A stretch of DNA of 64,000 nt from Arcanobacterium bovis (GTDB lineage Bacteria > Actinomycetota > Actinomycetes > Actinomycetales > Actinomycetaceae), in contig NZ_SJDT01000001.1 of the NCBI RefSeq assembly GCF_004331995.1, positions 310,001 to 374,000 on the forward strand. Direction: 5' to 3'. The translations under genes and the position numbers were made by a program. The number at the start of each line of letters is the position of its first letter. Within the stretch, counting starts at the first letter, position 1. The notes under the pieces were generated by a model. It had not been told where the DNA came from. It saw only the letters and a program-made list of their open reading frames with translations, and made no database searches. Positions 35,653-44,089 of this stretch are shown in pieces.

Positions 35653-37481
35653 TTCGCGTCCGTTCGCGATGAAGACGATGAAGGCGGCGTCGCTGGTGCC
35701 GACGACGTGTGTGCCAACGTTGCACCCACAGCATTTCTACGACGGCGGTAAATCACCAGCGCGACACCGGCGAAGAGCACAATAGCGCAGGTTATTGCCG
35801 TTGTTACTAATGTTGAACCTGTTTTCGAGAGATTGCCTGGCATTGCCGAAGCAGCAACGTTTTTGCCCTCAGCGAGAAGAGCTGCAATTTGCTCTGGCGA
35901 GAGCTGGCAGTCTGCACCGGAGGCAGTTTTTCCAACATATTCAATGCGGTAGTACTGGCCACCCTCTTGTACAACGCCGCTAGGCATCTCGCTTGAGCTG
36001 GACGAACCACCGAACCAGTAGCGCCCTACAATCTTGCCGAAATTGCCCGATTCGAATACAGCAAGCGAACCCGGACCTGAAACGGAGTTGAGCGTCCAGG
36101 TGACGTTCCCGGAGGTGTTTTGGAGTAAAGATGGGTGCATCGTATTGGCTCCCACCCATGGTACACCGTTTACCTGTGAAGATGATATGAGCCAAATTGG
36201 GCTACCCGCAGCGGCAACGAATTCGATTCCGGCAGGTGCATTAGTTTTGGCCGCATTCGATACGCCAAATACCAGGGAACTCGGCGAAACCCAGTTTGCG
36301 GGTTGAGTGCGGTCATCCTTCACACTCATGGCGATAGAGCCACCATTGGCGGTGGTGCCCACATCAAAGTGTCCGGAGTTCGCATTTCCAGAGCCCCCCA
36401 CGTTGAATGTGAGAGTGCCCGAGGTAGTGAGTGATTGGCCTGATTTTGAGGTGGTGGACTGGGTAATTGACACTTTGTAGGTACCAGGAGCAGTGAATAC
36501 CCAGTTAGGGTGAACGTGAGTATTCGCTGGAATGGTGTAGCTTCCGCCCGTGCGGGTACCCCCTGCACCTGGGGCATCAATTGGAGTCTTGACCTCGGTT
36601 GGGATGCACTGTTCGGCTTGTGGCGCGGCAGCTGCGGGCGCGTTGCTGGGCGCGGCACTAGCTGGTGCAGCTGAAAGGCTGCTCGGAGTAGCAGTGCTCG
36701 TTGGTTGAGTAGGTGGCACAAAATTGCCGGCTTTCGCATCAGCAATGGCTTTGTCGCCAACCACCCAGTGATAGGTAGCAGGAGCTGCGATAACAACTGC
36801 ACCGTCTTGGTAGGTGACGTGCGCGCGCACGGTGAGATCGTAGGCTCCCGGCTGTGTGAATAGCCAGTTCACATGCTGGTGAGTGGGGGTTTGATGGGTG
36901 AGCTTCACGCCGTCGGAAATTTGGAAAGCCCCTCCCGAAAGCACCGACTCAATCGCACCAAATGATCCCTGTTGCCACATATAGACGCTACCTGGCCCTT
37001 TAGCCGAGACGAACTCGAATTCAATTTTCGCCGGATCAATCTGTGCCACTTTGAGACTGTCGAAGCCCGGCCAAAGCATGCGTTGGTCTTCAACTTGAGG
37101 GAGTGTATATCCAGCTACTGCGATTTGTGGGATCTGCTTCGTCTGCTCGCTGTATGACGCATCAACTACCCCGAAAATCACTTCGGCTGGATTGTGGTAG
37201 GTGGGCGTTCCTGGAGTCGTGATGTCTTCTTTCGACACCATCGACAACGTTCCCCCGTTGGGAACTACAGTGATGGCATCTGTGTGTCCGGTTGTGAAAA
37301 CTGTGTATTGCGTGGCTGCATGGGCAGGGAGCGTTGAAAGCGATGAGAAAATAAGTGCAAGTGCGGCACATACGACGGCGACGACGTTACTGTTGCGTCC
37401 AAAACTGACATGGCTGTTACTGCCGAAATCGACACACGTTGCTGTGGCGCGTGACGCGCGATGAGGAGCGAGATTTGACAT
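35649..37481 (-). CDS. Surface protein with two M domains and an LPXTG-like signal
   Basis: A 610-residue protein, first in the operon. A long n-region precedes the signal helix; cleavage is likely after Ala55. M domain 1 (64-245) begins TGHTDAITV and carries THQHVNWLFTQPGAYDL. An Ala/Pro/Thr linker (250-290) leads to a second module in which NTHVHPNWVFTAPGTYKV (320-337) precedes SGHFDVG (369-375) and GVPWVGANT, that is, permuted order. The C terminus has LSKTG (551-555), a hydrophobic helix and RRRR, like a sortase signal, but with a 27-residue Ser/Pro tail. AGGG lies before the ATG. Confidence 0.85.
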   Translation of the reverse strand: MSNLAPHRASRATATCVDFGSNSHVSFGRNSNVVAVVCAALALIFSSLSTLPAHAATQYTVFTTGHTDAITVVPNGGTLSMVSKEDITTPGTPTYHNPAEVIFGVVDASYSEQTKQIPQIAVAGYTLPQVEDQRMLWPGFDSLKVAQIDPAKIEFEFVSAKGPGSVYMWQQGSFGAIESVLSGGAFQISDGVKLTHQTPTHQHVNWLFTQPGAYDLTVRAHVTYQDGAVVIAAPATYHWVVGDKAIADAKAGNFVPPTQPTSTATPSSLSAAPASAAPSNAPAAAAPQAEQCIPTEVKTPIDAPGAGGTRTGGSYTIPANTHVHPNWVFTAPGTYKVSITQSTTSKSGQSLTTSGTLTFNVGGSGNANSGHFDVGTTANGGSIAMSVKDDRTQPANWVSPSSLVFGVSNAAKTNAPAGIEFVAAAGSPIWLISSSQVNGVPWVGANTMHPSLLQNTSGNVTWTLNSVSGPGSLAVFESGNFGKIVGRYWFGGSSSSSEMPSGVVQEGGQYYRIEYVGKTASGADCQLSPEQIAALLAEGKNVAASAMPGNLSKTGSTLVTTAITCAIVLFAGVALVIYRRRRNAVGATLAHTSSAPATPPSSSSSRTDAK

Positions 37482-37506
37482 GAGTTACCCTATTCTAGAT
37501 TGAGAG

Positions 37507-37545
37507 CTATTCCTAATAGTATTTAGAAGTAGTTAGAAAGTGAAA
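37507..37545 (-). promoter_or_regulatory. Candidate promoter and operator of the anchored-repeat operon
   Basis: On the minus strand TTTCAC (37540-37545), an 18-bp spacer and TACTAT (37516-37521) could be -35 and -10. The palindrome CTATT-CCT-AATAG (37507-37519) overlaps the -10. No match to a Zur or DtxR consensus was recognised. Confidence 0.4.
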
Positions 37546-37605
37546 CTCTTTATCGCCGTTGAGGTAAATTACACAATTCAACTATCGCAATAGTGATGAA
37601 CAACA

Positions 37606-37657
37606 GGGAGGGCGTGTGCTCGTGCGACAATTGTTGCGCACGAGCACACGCCCTCCC
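37606..37657 (-). terminator. Terminator of the MFS gene
   Basis: A 21-bp perfect stem starting GGGAGGGCGTGTGC and ending CACACGCCCTCCC, with a 10-nt loop, lies 24 bp beyond the MFS stop, between it and the anchored-repeat operon promoter. The minus strand continues with TGTTGTTCATC. Strong and well placed. Confidence 0.8.
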
Positions 37658-37680
37658 CACCAAACAGGCAGAACCTAGCT

Positions 37681-39153
37681 TCACTGCCGCGAATCAGGCA
37701 TCGTACCGGAGTCGGCCGAAACAGAACCAGCAGCGTGAGGTGCCATATCGGCGTCGGCAAAGCCTTCCGACTCATCCACTTCAGCAGCGGTGACCGTGAG
37801 CAGATCGTTGGCACCGGCGTCCTCCAACTTGCCCTTCTTTTCGAGACGCTTGTTGATGATCGCGAGCGCAATTGCACAGGCTGCACCAATCAAAGCCACC
37901 GTGATGGTGATGAGAAGAACCTTCTGGTAACCCACGTAAGGGTTGTCCTTGTTGGCCTCCACGATACCGGCGGTCATTGGGTGTGCCCAGAACACCGAGG
38001 CATAAGCGAGGAAGGAGCCAACTGACATCGCCGAACCGCTAATATGCTCTGGCAGGTGCAACTCGGCGATAGGAGCCAAGATAACGGCCTTGCCCATGAA
38101 TACGCCCACTGCCATCACCATGAGCAGTACCATTGCGAGCCACATGAGGTTCGAACCAGCCGGGAGCAAGTACACGCAGAACGCACCAGCTGTGGTGATC
38201 GAGAGCGCGAAGCCGAGCATCACCGTGGAGGACTTAAACACATAGTCAGCGATGAAACCAGACACAAGACCAGCAAAAACGCCCACAAGACCAGTATTGA
38301 AAATACCGAACATGCCAGCTACCGAATCCGAAGCATGGAAAACCAACTTGATATACGGCGCCGACAAGTAAATGAGGTTCACGTAGGTCCAGTAAATGCA
38401 CATAGCAGCCAAACCTGCGAGCCATACGCGCGGCTTGAGCAGCACATTCACCAATCCGGCAAGCGCTGCTGCGTTCTTGCCAGCCTTCTTGTCGCCAATT
38501 TGCACACTCTCGGCAACCGCGTTCTTCGGCACAAAACGGAGCAGCGCAAAGATGATTGGAATGAGAAGAAGCGCGTAACCAACGGCGAAAATCTTGAGCA
38601 CGCCGGCTGCCTGATCTGGGAAAAGACCAATAGCACCGATCACGATCAGGTTCATCACAACTTCGAGTCCACGGCGAACCGTTTCGAGCAGACCCATTGC
38701 AAGACCGCGGCCCTTAGTATCCTCATCTTTGGCCACAAAAACAACACCGTTAACCACCGCGGGCCAGCCAATTGCATCCCAAATACCCCAGCTTGCAGCT
38801 ATAACCACCATCACATTGAACGGCAAATTCGGAATCAAGAACAAGATCAAAAAGGTAGCGAGTCGCCAGCCTGCGAATGCGATCAGGATGGAACGGATCG
38901 TGAAACGGTTATTTACCCAGCCTGCAGGCACGTAGAAGAACATTGCAATGCCAATCCAGCCCATGAGGATACCGAATTGGTCCATTCCGATTCCCAGCGA
39001 CTGCGTGAGCGGGAGCATCAACGCGCCTTTGAATGCCTCAAAGGACACATAAACTAATTGACCGGTGAGAACCACCGTGAGAAATGCTCCGATTTTTCCG
39101 CGCTTGAGGAAGTGCGGAATACGCGACGTCGAAGCAGCGATTGTTTCATTCAT
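37681..39153 (-). CDS. MFS transporter, possible glycerophosphodiester or glycerol-phosphate carrier
   Basis: A 490-residue transporter with about 12 TM helices and a 65-residue acidic/Ser-rich C-terminal tail. The A-loop region GWVNNRFTIRSILI and the segment DTKGRGLAMGLLETVRRGLEV (segments) fit the sugar-phosphate/organophosphate branch of MFS, but the exact substrate is not diagnosable. The next gene upstream on the same strand is a glycerophosphodiester phosphodiesterase, which favours uptake of glycerophosphodiesters or glycerol 3-phosphate. This link is inference from context. Confidence 0.75.
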   Translation of the reverse strand: MNETIAASTSRIPHFLKRGKIGAFLTVVLTGQLVYVSFEAFKGALMLPLTQSLGIGMDQFGILMGWIGIAMFFYVPAGWVNNRFTIRSILIAFAGWRLATFLILFLIPNLPFNVMVVIAASWGIWDAIGWPAVVNGVVFVAKDEDTKGRGLAMGLLETVRRGLEVVMNLIVIGAIGLFPDQAAGVLKIFAVGYALLLIPIIFALLRFVPKNAVAESVQIGDKKAGKNAAALAGLVNVLLKPRVWLAGLAAMCIYWTYVNLIYLSAPYIKLVFHASDSVAGMFGIFNTGLVGVFAGLVSGFIADYVFKSSTVMLGFALSITTAGAFCVYLLPAGSNLMWLAMVLLMVMAVGVFMGKAVILAPIAELHLPEHISGSAMSVGSFLAYASVFWAHPMTAGIVEANKDNPYVGYQKVLLITITVALIGAACAIALAIINKRLEKKGKLEDAGANDLLTVTAAEVDESEGFADADMAPHAAGSVSADSGTMPDSRQ

Positions 39154-39442
39154 GTTGCGTTACTTTCAGTTATAGGCGCAACGCGGCCAGGAGCCGCATT
39201 GCCATGACAGCTCCCGTGCAGGCAGGCAAATCGTCACCCACAGATGCACAAGGTGGCCCCGCAAGCATCGCGACATCCCCGCCGGTAAATCGGTTGCCCG
39301 CTGTACCGACGGCGTCTCGCGCTACCTGCGGTTTCCCGCGTCACCTGCGTTACCCGCACAGGAATAATCGACACAGCGCGTTTTGGGCGCACTGTGCCAC
39401 GCCGGCATCGGCGCCGGCGAATCCTCGCTATGGCGGGATGGG
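39154..39442 (-). other. GC-rich spacer with possible 32-codon ORF or gene remnant
   Basis: A 289-bp spacer between the phosphodiesterase stop and the MFS start. It is richer in G+C than its surroundings and contains degenerate GCNGGNAAC-like repeats (AGNAGDAGN in one frame). An ORF at 39170-39268 (starts MLAGPPCASVGDDLPACTG) has GGGGAT before its ATG and ends 16 bp before the MFS start. It may be a small coupled peptide, a decayed gene, or chance. Confidence 0.2.
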
Positions 39443-40186
39443 TTATGCCATAAATTCGTGGGCAATATCCGTAAATACGCCCGTAACACCCCAGTTGAAG
39501 AGCTCATTTGCACGAGCCTTACTATTGACAGTCCACACGTTAACGCCGAAGCCGGCATCACGGAAGGCTGCCACACGCTCTGGCGTAAGGCTGGCATCTT
39601 CAGGGTGAATATAGGTGGCGCCGACGAGTTCGAGGAGTGAACGCCAGTCGGGCCAGAGGTTTTCTTTCACGAAGAGTGCTCCGATTGCAAGATCGGGGCG
39701 TGCTTCGTGGACATGGTGGAGAAGGAGATGGTTGAAGCTGGAGATGATAATTTCACGCTCTGGATCAAGACGATCGAGCTCAGCGAGGGTATTTTCAATG
39801 AGCTTGAGGGAGGCATCTTTACCGCGCTCATTGGACTTCAGTTCAATATTGGCGTTCAGGCCAGTTTCGTTCATCAGATCGACAAGCTGACGCAAGGTGG
39901 GAAGAGGCTCGCCTGCGTATTGCTTGGAAAACCAGGCCCCGGCGTCGATCGAAGGAAGATCAGCCTCGGTGAGGTCATAGAAATAGCCGGAACGGTTCGT
40001 GGTGCGGTCGAGGAGAGTGTCATGGATTACCACGGGTGTGCCGTCACCGAGGATATCCACATCAGTTTCAATCCACGAAAGTCCATGCTCGGCAGCGAGC
40101 TTGAAAGCAGAAAGCGTGTTTTCAGGAGCGAGGGTGTTGAGCCCACGATGTGCGATCACTTCGCGTTCTAGCATTGTATGCGCCAT
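39443..40186 (-). CDS. Glycerophosphodiester phosphodiesterase
   Basis: A 247-residue GDPD TIM-barrel enzyme starting at the ATG 40184-40186 (TAGGA upstream; a GTG-type start 12 bp up is possible). It splits glycerophosphodiesters into glycerol 3-phosphate and an alcohol. Catalytic signatures: AHRGLNTLAPENT (His13, Arg14), WIETDVDILGDGTPVVIHDT (Glu, Asp and His) and IELKSN. No signal peptide, so cytoplasmic (GlpQ/UgpQ-like). The MFS gene downstream probably brings in the substrate. Confidence 0.92.
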   Translation of the reverse strand: MAHTMLEREVIAHRGLNTLAPENTLSAFKLAAEHGLSWIETDVDILGDGTPVVIHDTLLDRTTNRSGYFYDLTEADLPSIDAGAWFSKQYAGEPLPTLRQLVDLMNETGLNANIELKSNERGKDASLKLIENTLAELDRLDPEREIIISSFNHLLLHHVHEARPDLAIGALFVKENLWPDWRSLLELVGATYIHPEDASLTPERVAAFRDAGFGVNVWTVNSKARANELFNWGVTGVFTDIAHEFMA

Positions 40187-40544
40187 AGTTCCTACCATCG
40201 TCTTCGACCTATTGCTAATAATAATTGTGTCGCCGCACGAAACTTTCGACAGTCCCTTACAGCCATTTTGCTAAGTAGCCTGCTGAATTAAGATACACCC
40301 TGTAGGTAAACGGGAATTGTATTTTTGCTACAGTGGGAAAGTTTCCAATGCTAACAATAGGTAAATGAACGTTGTTTCACGAAGCATGGGTAGGCCACTT
40401 CGGATTCTTGGGGCGCTTTTCGCAACATCTCGATATATGTACAGAAGTTGCGCGTATCGCACACGATTTCCGCAGTATAAGCCACATATGAGCCGCATAG
40501 CTCCCACGTGTTCCACACGCAACAGCACATCTAGGCAGCAAAAG
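40187..40544. other. Spacer between the phosphodiesterase gene and tRNA-Thr
   Basis: A 358-bp stretch with no recognised gene. It should contain the phosphodiesterase promoter on the minus strand. No strong hairpins or repeats were seen. Confidence 0.4.
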
Positions 40545-40617
40545 AGCCCCCTGTCGGACTCGAACCGACGACATCCGCTTTACAAGAGCGGTGCTCTACC
40601 AACTGAGCTAAGGAGGC
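40545..40617 (-). tRNA. tRNA-Thr (anticodon TGT)
   Basis: A full cloverleaf on the minus strand: acceptor GCCTCCT/AGGGGGC, D arm GCTCAGTTGGTAGAGC, anticodon stem CCGCT/AGCGG with loop CTTGTAA (anticodon TGT), and T arm GTCGGTTCGAGTCCGAC. Discriminator T; CCA is not encoded. Confidence 0.97.
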
Positions 40618-40680
40618 TTTGCTGGTGGTTTGGCGAACCATTGACTCACAAAAATACCAGCGTTTCAATATTGCCAGAAA

Positions 40681-40719
40681 GATGGGCGGGACGCCAATTT
40701 GATTGGCGTCCCGCCCATC
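40681..40719 (-). terminator. Terminator of the DsbA-like gene
   Basis: GATGGGCGGGACGCCAA/TTGGCGTCCCGCCCATC is a 17-bp perfect stem with a 5-nt loop, followed on the minus strand by TTTCT. It lies between the gene at 40787 and the tRNA. Confidence 0.85.
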
Positions 40720-40786
40720 CCGAGCAGAATTATTTAGGTCACATAGACTGTACTATTTAGTACGCTCAGCCATTTGACCAGCTCAG

Positions 40787-41617
40787 CTACTTAGTCGGCT
40801 TGGCCACGGAATCAAGGAATGCTGGCATTCCACCCTTGGCCCACTCCTCGGTTTCCTTTCCGTCGAGAGTCACCGTTGGCGTGCCCTTAAATCCCTTCTC
40901 GCGGAACTTATCAGTGGCTTTCTGCACCACATCCTGCCATTCCTTAGACTCAATCGAGGCCGGCATATCCGCCAAAACATCGTCTGGAACACCAGCCGCT
41001 TTAGCAATATCTGCAATCTCACCAGCTGTAGGCTGCGCCTTGGTACGCTTGAGAATTTCGTCGGTACGAGCGAAGAGTTTCTCTTGGAACTGTACGTAGT
41101 TATCCGGCGAATACGTTGCCACATAGAAAGCGGCGGCAGCGCCTAGCTGCGACATCGAACCACCCAAAATCGACACCGGGAAGTACTGCACTTGCACGTC
41201 TCCCGCAGCACTATGCTTCGCATAGGCAGCACCAGCAGCTTTTTCGAGGTCATTACAGTGTGTACAAATGAAATCCGAGTACACGCCAACCGTCGGTGCA
41301 CCATTCGCCTTGGCTACTGCCTCACCTTTTGTGCCCACATAAATGCCGTAATCATCGGTCACGTTCGCCAATTTCACCGTGCGCTTCTCGCCGTCGTAAC
41401 TGCCATGATCCGAAGCCTTGCTGGTCACGATCTTAACTACTGCGAAGACGACAAGCGCCAAGACCACCAGAATGCTCACGATTGTGAGGATCCGATTTCG
41501 CTTCGCACGCTTTTCTTCCTGCTCACGCAGCATGCGCGCTTTGTTCCGAGCCTCCGCCCGACGTTCTTCTTTGGTCTTTTTTTCGGTGCTCATGCCCGGA
41601 GTTTGCTTCGGTGCCAT
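40787..41617 (-). CDS. Membrane-anchored DsbA-like thioredoxin-fold protein
   Basis: A 276-residue protein: a basic, charged cytoplasmic N terminus (1-43), a TM helix (44-65), and an external thioredoxin/DsbA domain (about 80-276). The redox motif is Cys118-Thr-His-Cys121 in SDFICTHCNDLE, and the cis-Pro loop is FKGTPTVTLDG. It probably forms or rearranges disulfide bonds in exported proteins; a VKOR or CcdA partner is not in view. An in-frame ATG nine codons in is also possible. The AGGAAC before the ATG supports the longer form. Confidence 0.88.
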   Translation of the reverse strand: MAPKQTPGMSTEKKTKEERRAEARNKARMLREQEEKRAKRNRILTIVSILVVLALVVFAVVKIVTSKASDHGSYDGEKRTVKLANVTDDYGIYVGTKGEAVAKANGAPTVGVYSDFICTHCNDLEKAAGAAYAKHSAAGDVQVQYFPVSILGGSMSQLGAAAAFYVATYSPDNYVQFQEKLFARTDEILKRTKAQPTAGEIADIAKAAGVPDDVLADMPASIESKEWQDVVQKATDKFREKGFKGTPTVTLDGKETEEWAKGGMPAFLDSVAKPTK

Positions 41618-41824
41618 CTTGTTCCTTAATAATGAAGTTGATATGTATATCTAAATCGTCGATTCTACCAATCCCACAAACGCGTATTCGCTGGCAAGCA
41701 CAACGTTTAAGAACCCTCGAACAACAACGCTCGATAACACATTCGATTATAAGCTATAAAAAATCTCGCATTCCATTTATCAGAGCGCTTATCAGCACTT
41801 TTTGCGGCAGCACCCAGAAGAAAT

Positions 41825-43828
41825 TCAGAAATACAAATGTGGTACGGGCCACCACGATACGCTTTGCACTGTGTTGAAGATAAACGCTCCACAAACAGCG
41901 AAAATAAGCGCGAACACTATCCAAAACACACGGTATCCCACACTAGGCGTCACACCGTTGAGCACCACTCGCGCCCCTTCACGCACTTGGCTGCCAAAGG
42001 GTCGCAGCCACGACACCAAGAAAATTCCTGCAAGAACGCCCAATAAGATTGAACGCGGAACATCTTGCATGTATATATGCTGCGCAAATCGGAAGTATGC
42101 GAATGCTGCTCCCGCCGGTAACGCGACCGTCACCACAGTGCGCAATACGCTTCCCACCACAGTAAATGGCAAGCTCAGCATGGCTATGGAAACGTCGCTC
42201 CCTGACGGCCCGCCGCGGCGCAACCTGCGCCACAGTATCTTTTGCCGCACAGCACCTACCACGTCGAGCACCGAAAATACCGCCACCGCTGCGGCCAGCC
42301 CCACGAGAGGAGCTTTCACCGCAAGTAACGACGCCGCCACCCACATAATCCCCAGAAATATCCGGAACGTTGGGAGCGGCTTTGTACCAAGGATTGCCGC
42401 CTGCATTTGTTGGACATTCGGCGAAGCATCAGCTTGCATACCTGGCACACCTGCGACTGCCCCAGCTTGCACTCCATAAGGATTCGGCACCATCCCAGCC
42501 TGAACACCTGGCATCATTCTTTCCTGCGCACCATAAGTATTAAAGGTCGCCGCAGGCATCACCGCCGTTGGTGCTACAGGCGGGATCGACGGCGGCATCT
42601 CAGTTGGCGGCACATATTCCGGCTCTACCTGTGCCAATACTTCTGTCGGCATCGGCGAATCCACACCGGGCGTGACGTTGGCGATCAAGGTTGCCGGAGC
42701 GGTACCAGGCAAGTCATTCTCACTCGCAATCTCGGTCAAAATTGCGGTCTTGCCTGCTCGATCATCCTCTCGACACGGAAACTCATCGTCTTCCCCGTTA
42801 CCACGAAAGACGCCGTCGTCATCAGCCACGTAGGGAGAGACGACGGTAGCCGCGTCGTCGTCGAAAACGACAGTGCCGTCGTCGTCAGCTTCTTCACCCG
42901 ACCCGTACGCTACCATCTCAGTTTCGCCACCAGCAACAACGGTCGACGCATCGTCGTCACCGAGCCCACCGTCGTCGTCACCTAGCGCACTGGCAGCGCC
43001 CGCCACAGCGAAACCACCGCGGAGCCCAAGCAAAGAGGCGTTCGCCGGATCGCGCACCACCGAAAGCAGCTCATCAAAACTGATACGCCGCTGTGGATCA
43101 GGATCCAACGCCGCAGCAAATGCAAAGCTCAACGGCGCTTCAATGCCTTCAAGATCAGGCGGCATCGTCAACACACGATGCATCACCACCGCAGCTTGCC
43201 CCTTGCCATAGGGCGGCCGACCAGTCGCGGCATAAGCCAAAACAGCAGCTAGAGCCCACCAATCGGCGTCCGCATCAGGGGCACCACCGCGCAATACACG
43301 TGGATCACAGTATCCAGGGGTGTGTGCGAGTGAACCAGTCTGCGTGAGGCGCGTATCGTCGCCAGCTTGAGCGATACCAAAATCAATCAGCACAGGGCCT
43401 TCCGGCCCGATCATCACATTAGACGGTTTAAGATCGCGGTGTAGCACCCCAGCACTGTGGATCGAGTCGAGTGCATCGGCCAGTTCTTCACCGAGCGTGA
43501 GCAAATCATCATTTTCGTATCGCCCCTGCTCACGCACGTCAGCTTCTAACGTAGGGCCGTCGATCAACTCGGTCACGATGAAAACTTCGTCGTCGTCAAT
43601 CTCAGCGTCCACTACCTGTGCCACGTACGGCCCCCGCACCCGCCGCAACATGGCCACTTCCCGGCGCAAACGATCGCGCGAAGCAGGATCGGCCGCGATA
43701 GCCGGATGCATCAACTTGAGAGCAACACGCGCACCACCAGCATCGATAGCTTCGTATACAGACGACATTCCGCCAAAACCAATTCGTTTTACGATGCGGT
43801 AACCACCGATTTCCGTGCGCTGGCGCAT
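41825..43828 (-). CDS. Ser/Thr protein kinase with C-terminal membrane domain
   Basis: A 667-residue kinase from the ATG at 43826-43828, picked for its strong GAGGAGG; the frame is open 20 codons upstream. Kinase domain (about 10-265): glycine loop GFGGMSSVYEA, Lys38, HRDLKPSN (130-137, Asp132), DFG (149-151) and a TGSLAHTPGYCDP activation segment. Next comes an acidic Asp/Gly/Val-rich linker (about 285-400), then a Pro/Met/Ala-rich stretch, then about five TM helices to the C terminus. The Hanks-type core appears active. There are no PASTA repeats, so it is not a PknB orthologue. Targets are unknown. A 207-bp spacer separates it from the DsbA-like gene. Confidence 0.88.
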   Translation of the reverse strand: MRQRTEIGGYRIVKRIGFGGMSSVYEAIDAGGARVALKLMHPAIAADPASRDRLRREVAMLRRVRGPYVAQVVDAEIDDDEVFIVTELIDGPTLEADVREQGRYENDDLLTLGEELADALDSIHSAGVLHRDLKPSNVMIGPEGPVLIDFGIAQAGDDTRLTQTGSLAHTPGYCDPRVLRGGAPDADADWWALAAVLAYAATGRPPYGKGQAAVVMHRVLTMPPDLEGIEAPLSFAFAAALDPDPQRRISFDELLSVVRDPANASLLGLRGGFAVAGAASALGDDDGGLGDDDASTVVAGGETEMVAYGSGEEADDDGTVVFDDDAATVVSPYVADDDGVFRGNGEDDEFPCREDDRAGKTAILTEIASENDLPGTAPATLIANVTPGVDSPMPTEVLAQVEPEYVPPTEMPPSIPPVAPTAVMPAATFNTYGAQERMMPGVQAGMVPNPYGVQAGAVAGVPGMQADASPNVQQMQAAILGTKPLPTFRIFLGIMWVAASLLAVKAPLVGLAAAVAVFSVLDVVGAVRQKILWRRLRRGGPSGSDVSIAMLSLPFTVVGSVLRTVVTVALPAGAAFAYFRFAQHIYMQDVPRSILLGVLAGIFLVSWLRPFGSQVREGARVVLNGVTPSVGYRVFWIVFALIFAVCGAFIFNTVQSVSWWPVPHLYF

Positions 43829-44057
43829 TACCCTCCTCAGTGCCATTAAAATTGGACGCCGTTGGATCGGACATCTTGCGACGATCATACCGCAAACGTC
43901 TCGGGAGCAGATAACGTGTTCTCATTCACCCTTAAACAGTTTTCCAGACAATTTGTGCAGCGTATGAAACAATGATGCTAGTGAGTTTTGCCAGCTGTAG
44001 GCTCGCGAAATAATTCACTGTGTTAGGCAACCGCCTCGCACCTTTCACTCGGATCGT

Positions 44058-44075
44058 CCGGCACGTACCTGCCGG
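44058..44075 (+). promoter_or_regulatory. Hairpin next to the ribosome site of the sugar ABC ATPase gene
   Basis: CCGGCA-CGTACC-TGCCGG lies 14 bp before the ATG. CCTTTCAC (44041-44048) can also pair with GTGAAGG around 44074-44081, which overlaps the ribosome site, so the leader may hide it. No T run follows, so it is not a terminator. Confidence 0.3.
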
Positions 44076-44089
44076 TGAAGGGACATGTA

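Noticed and set aside
38044-39057. Open frame of 337 codons on the plus strand inside the MFS gene
   Set aside because: Antisense to a real membrane transporter; His/Arg/Glu-rich shadow translation without domains or a ribosome site.
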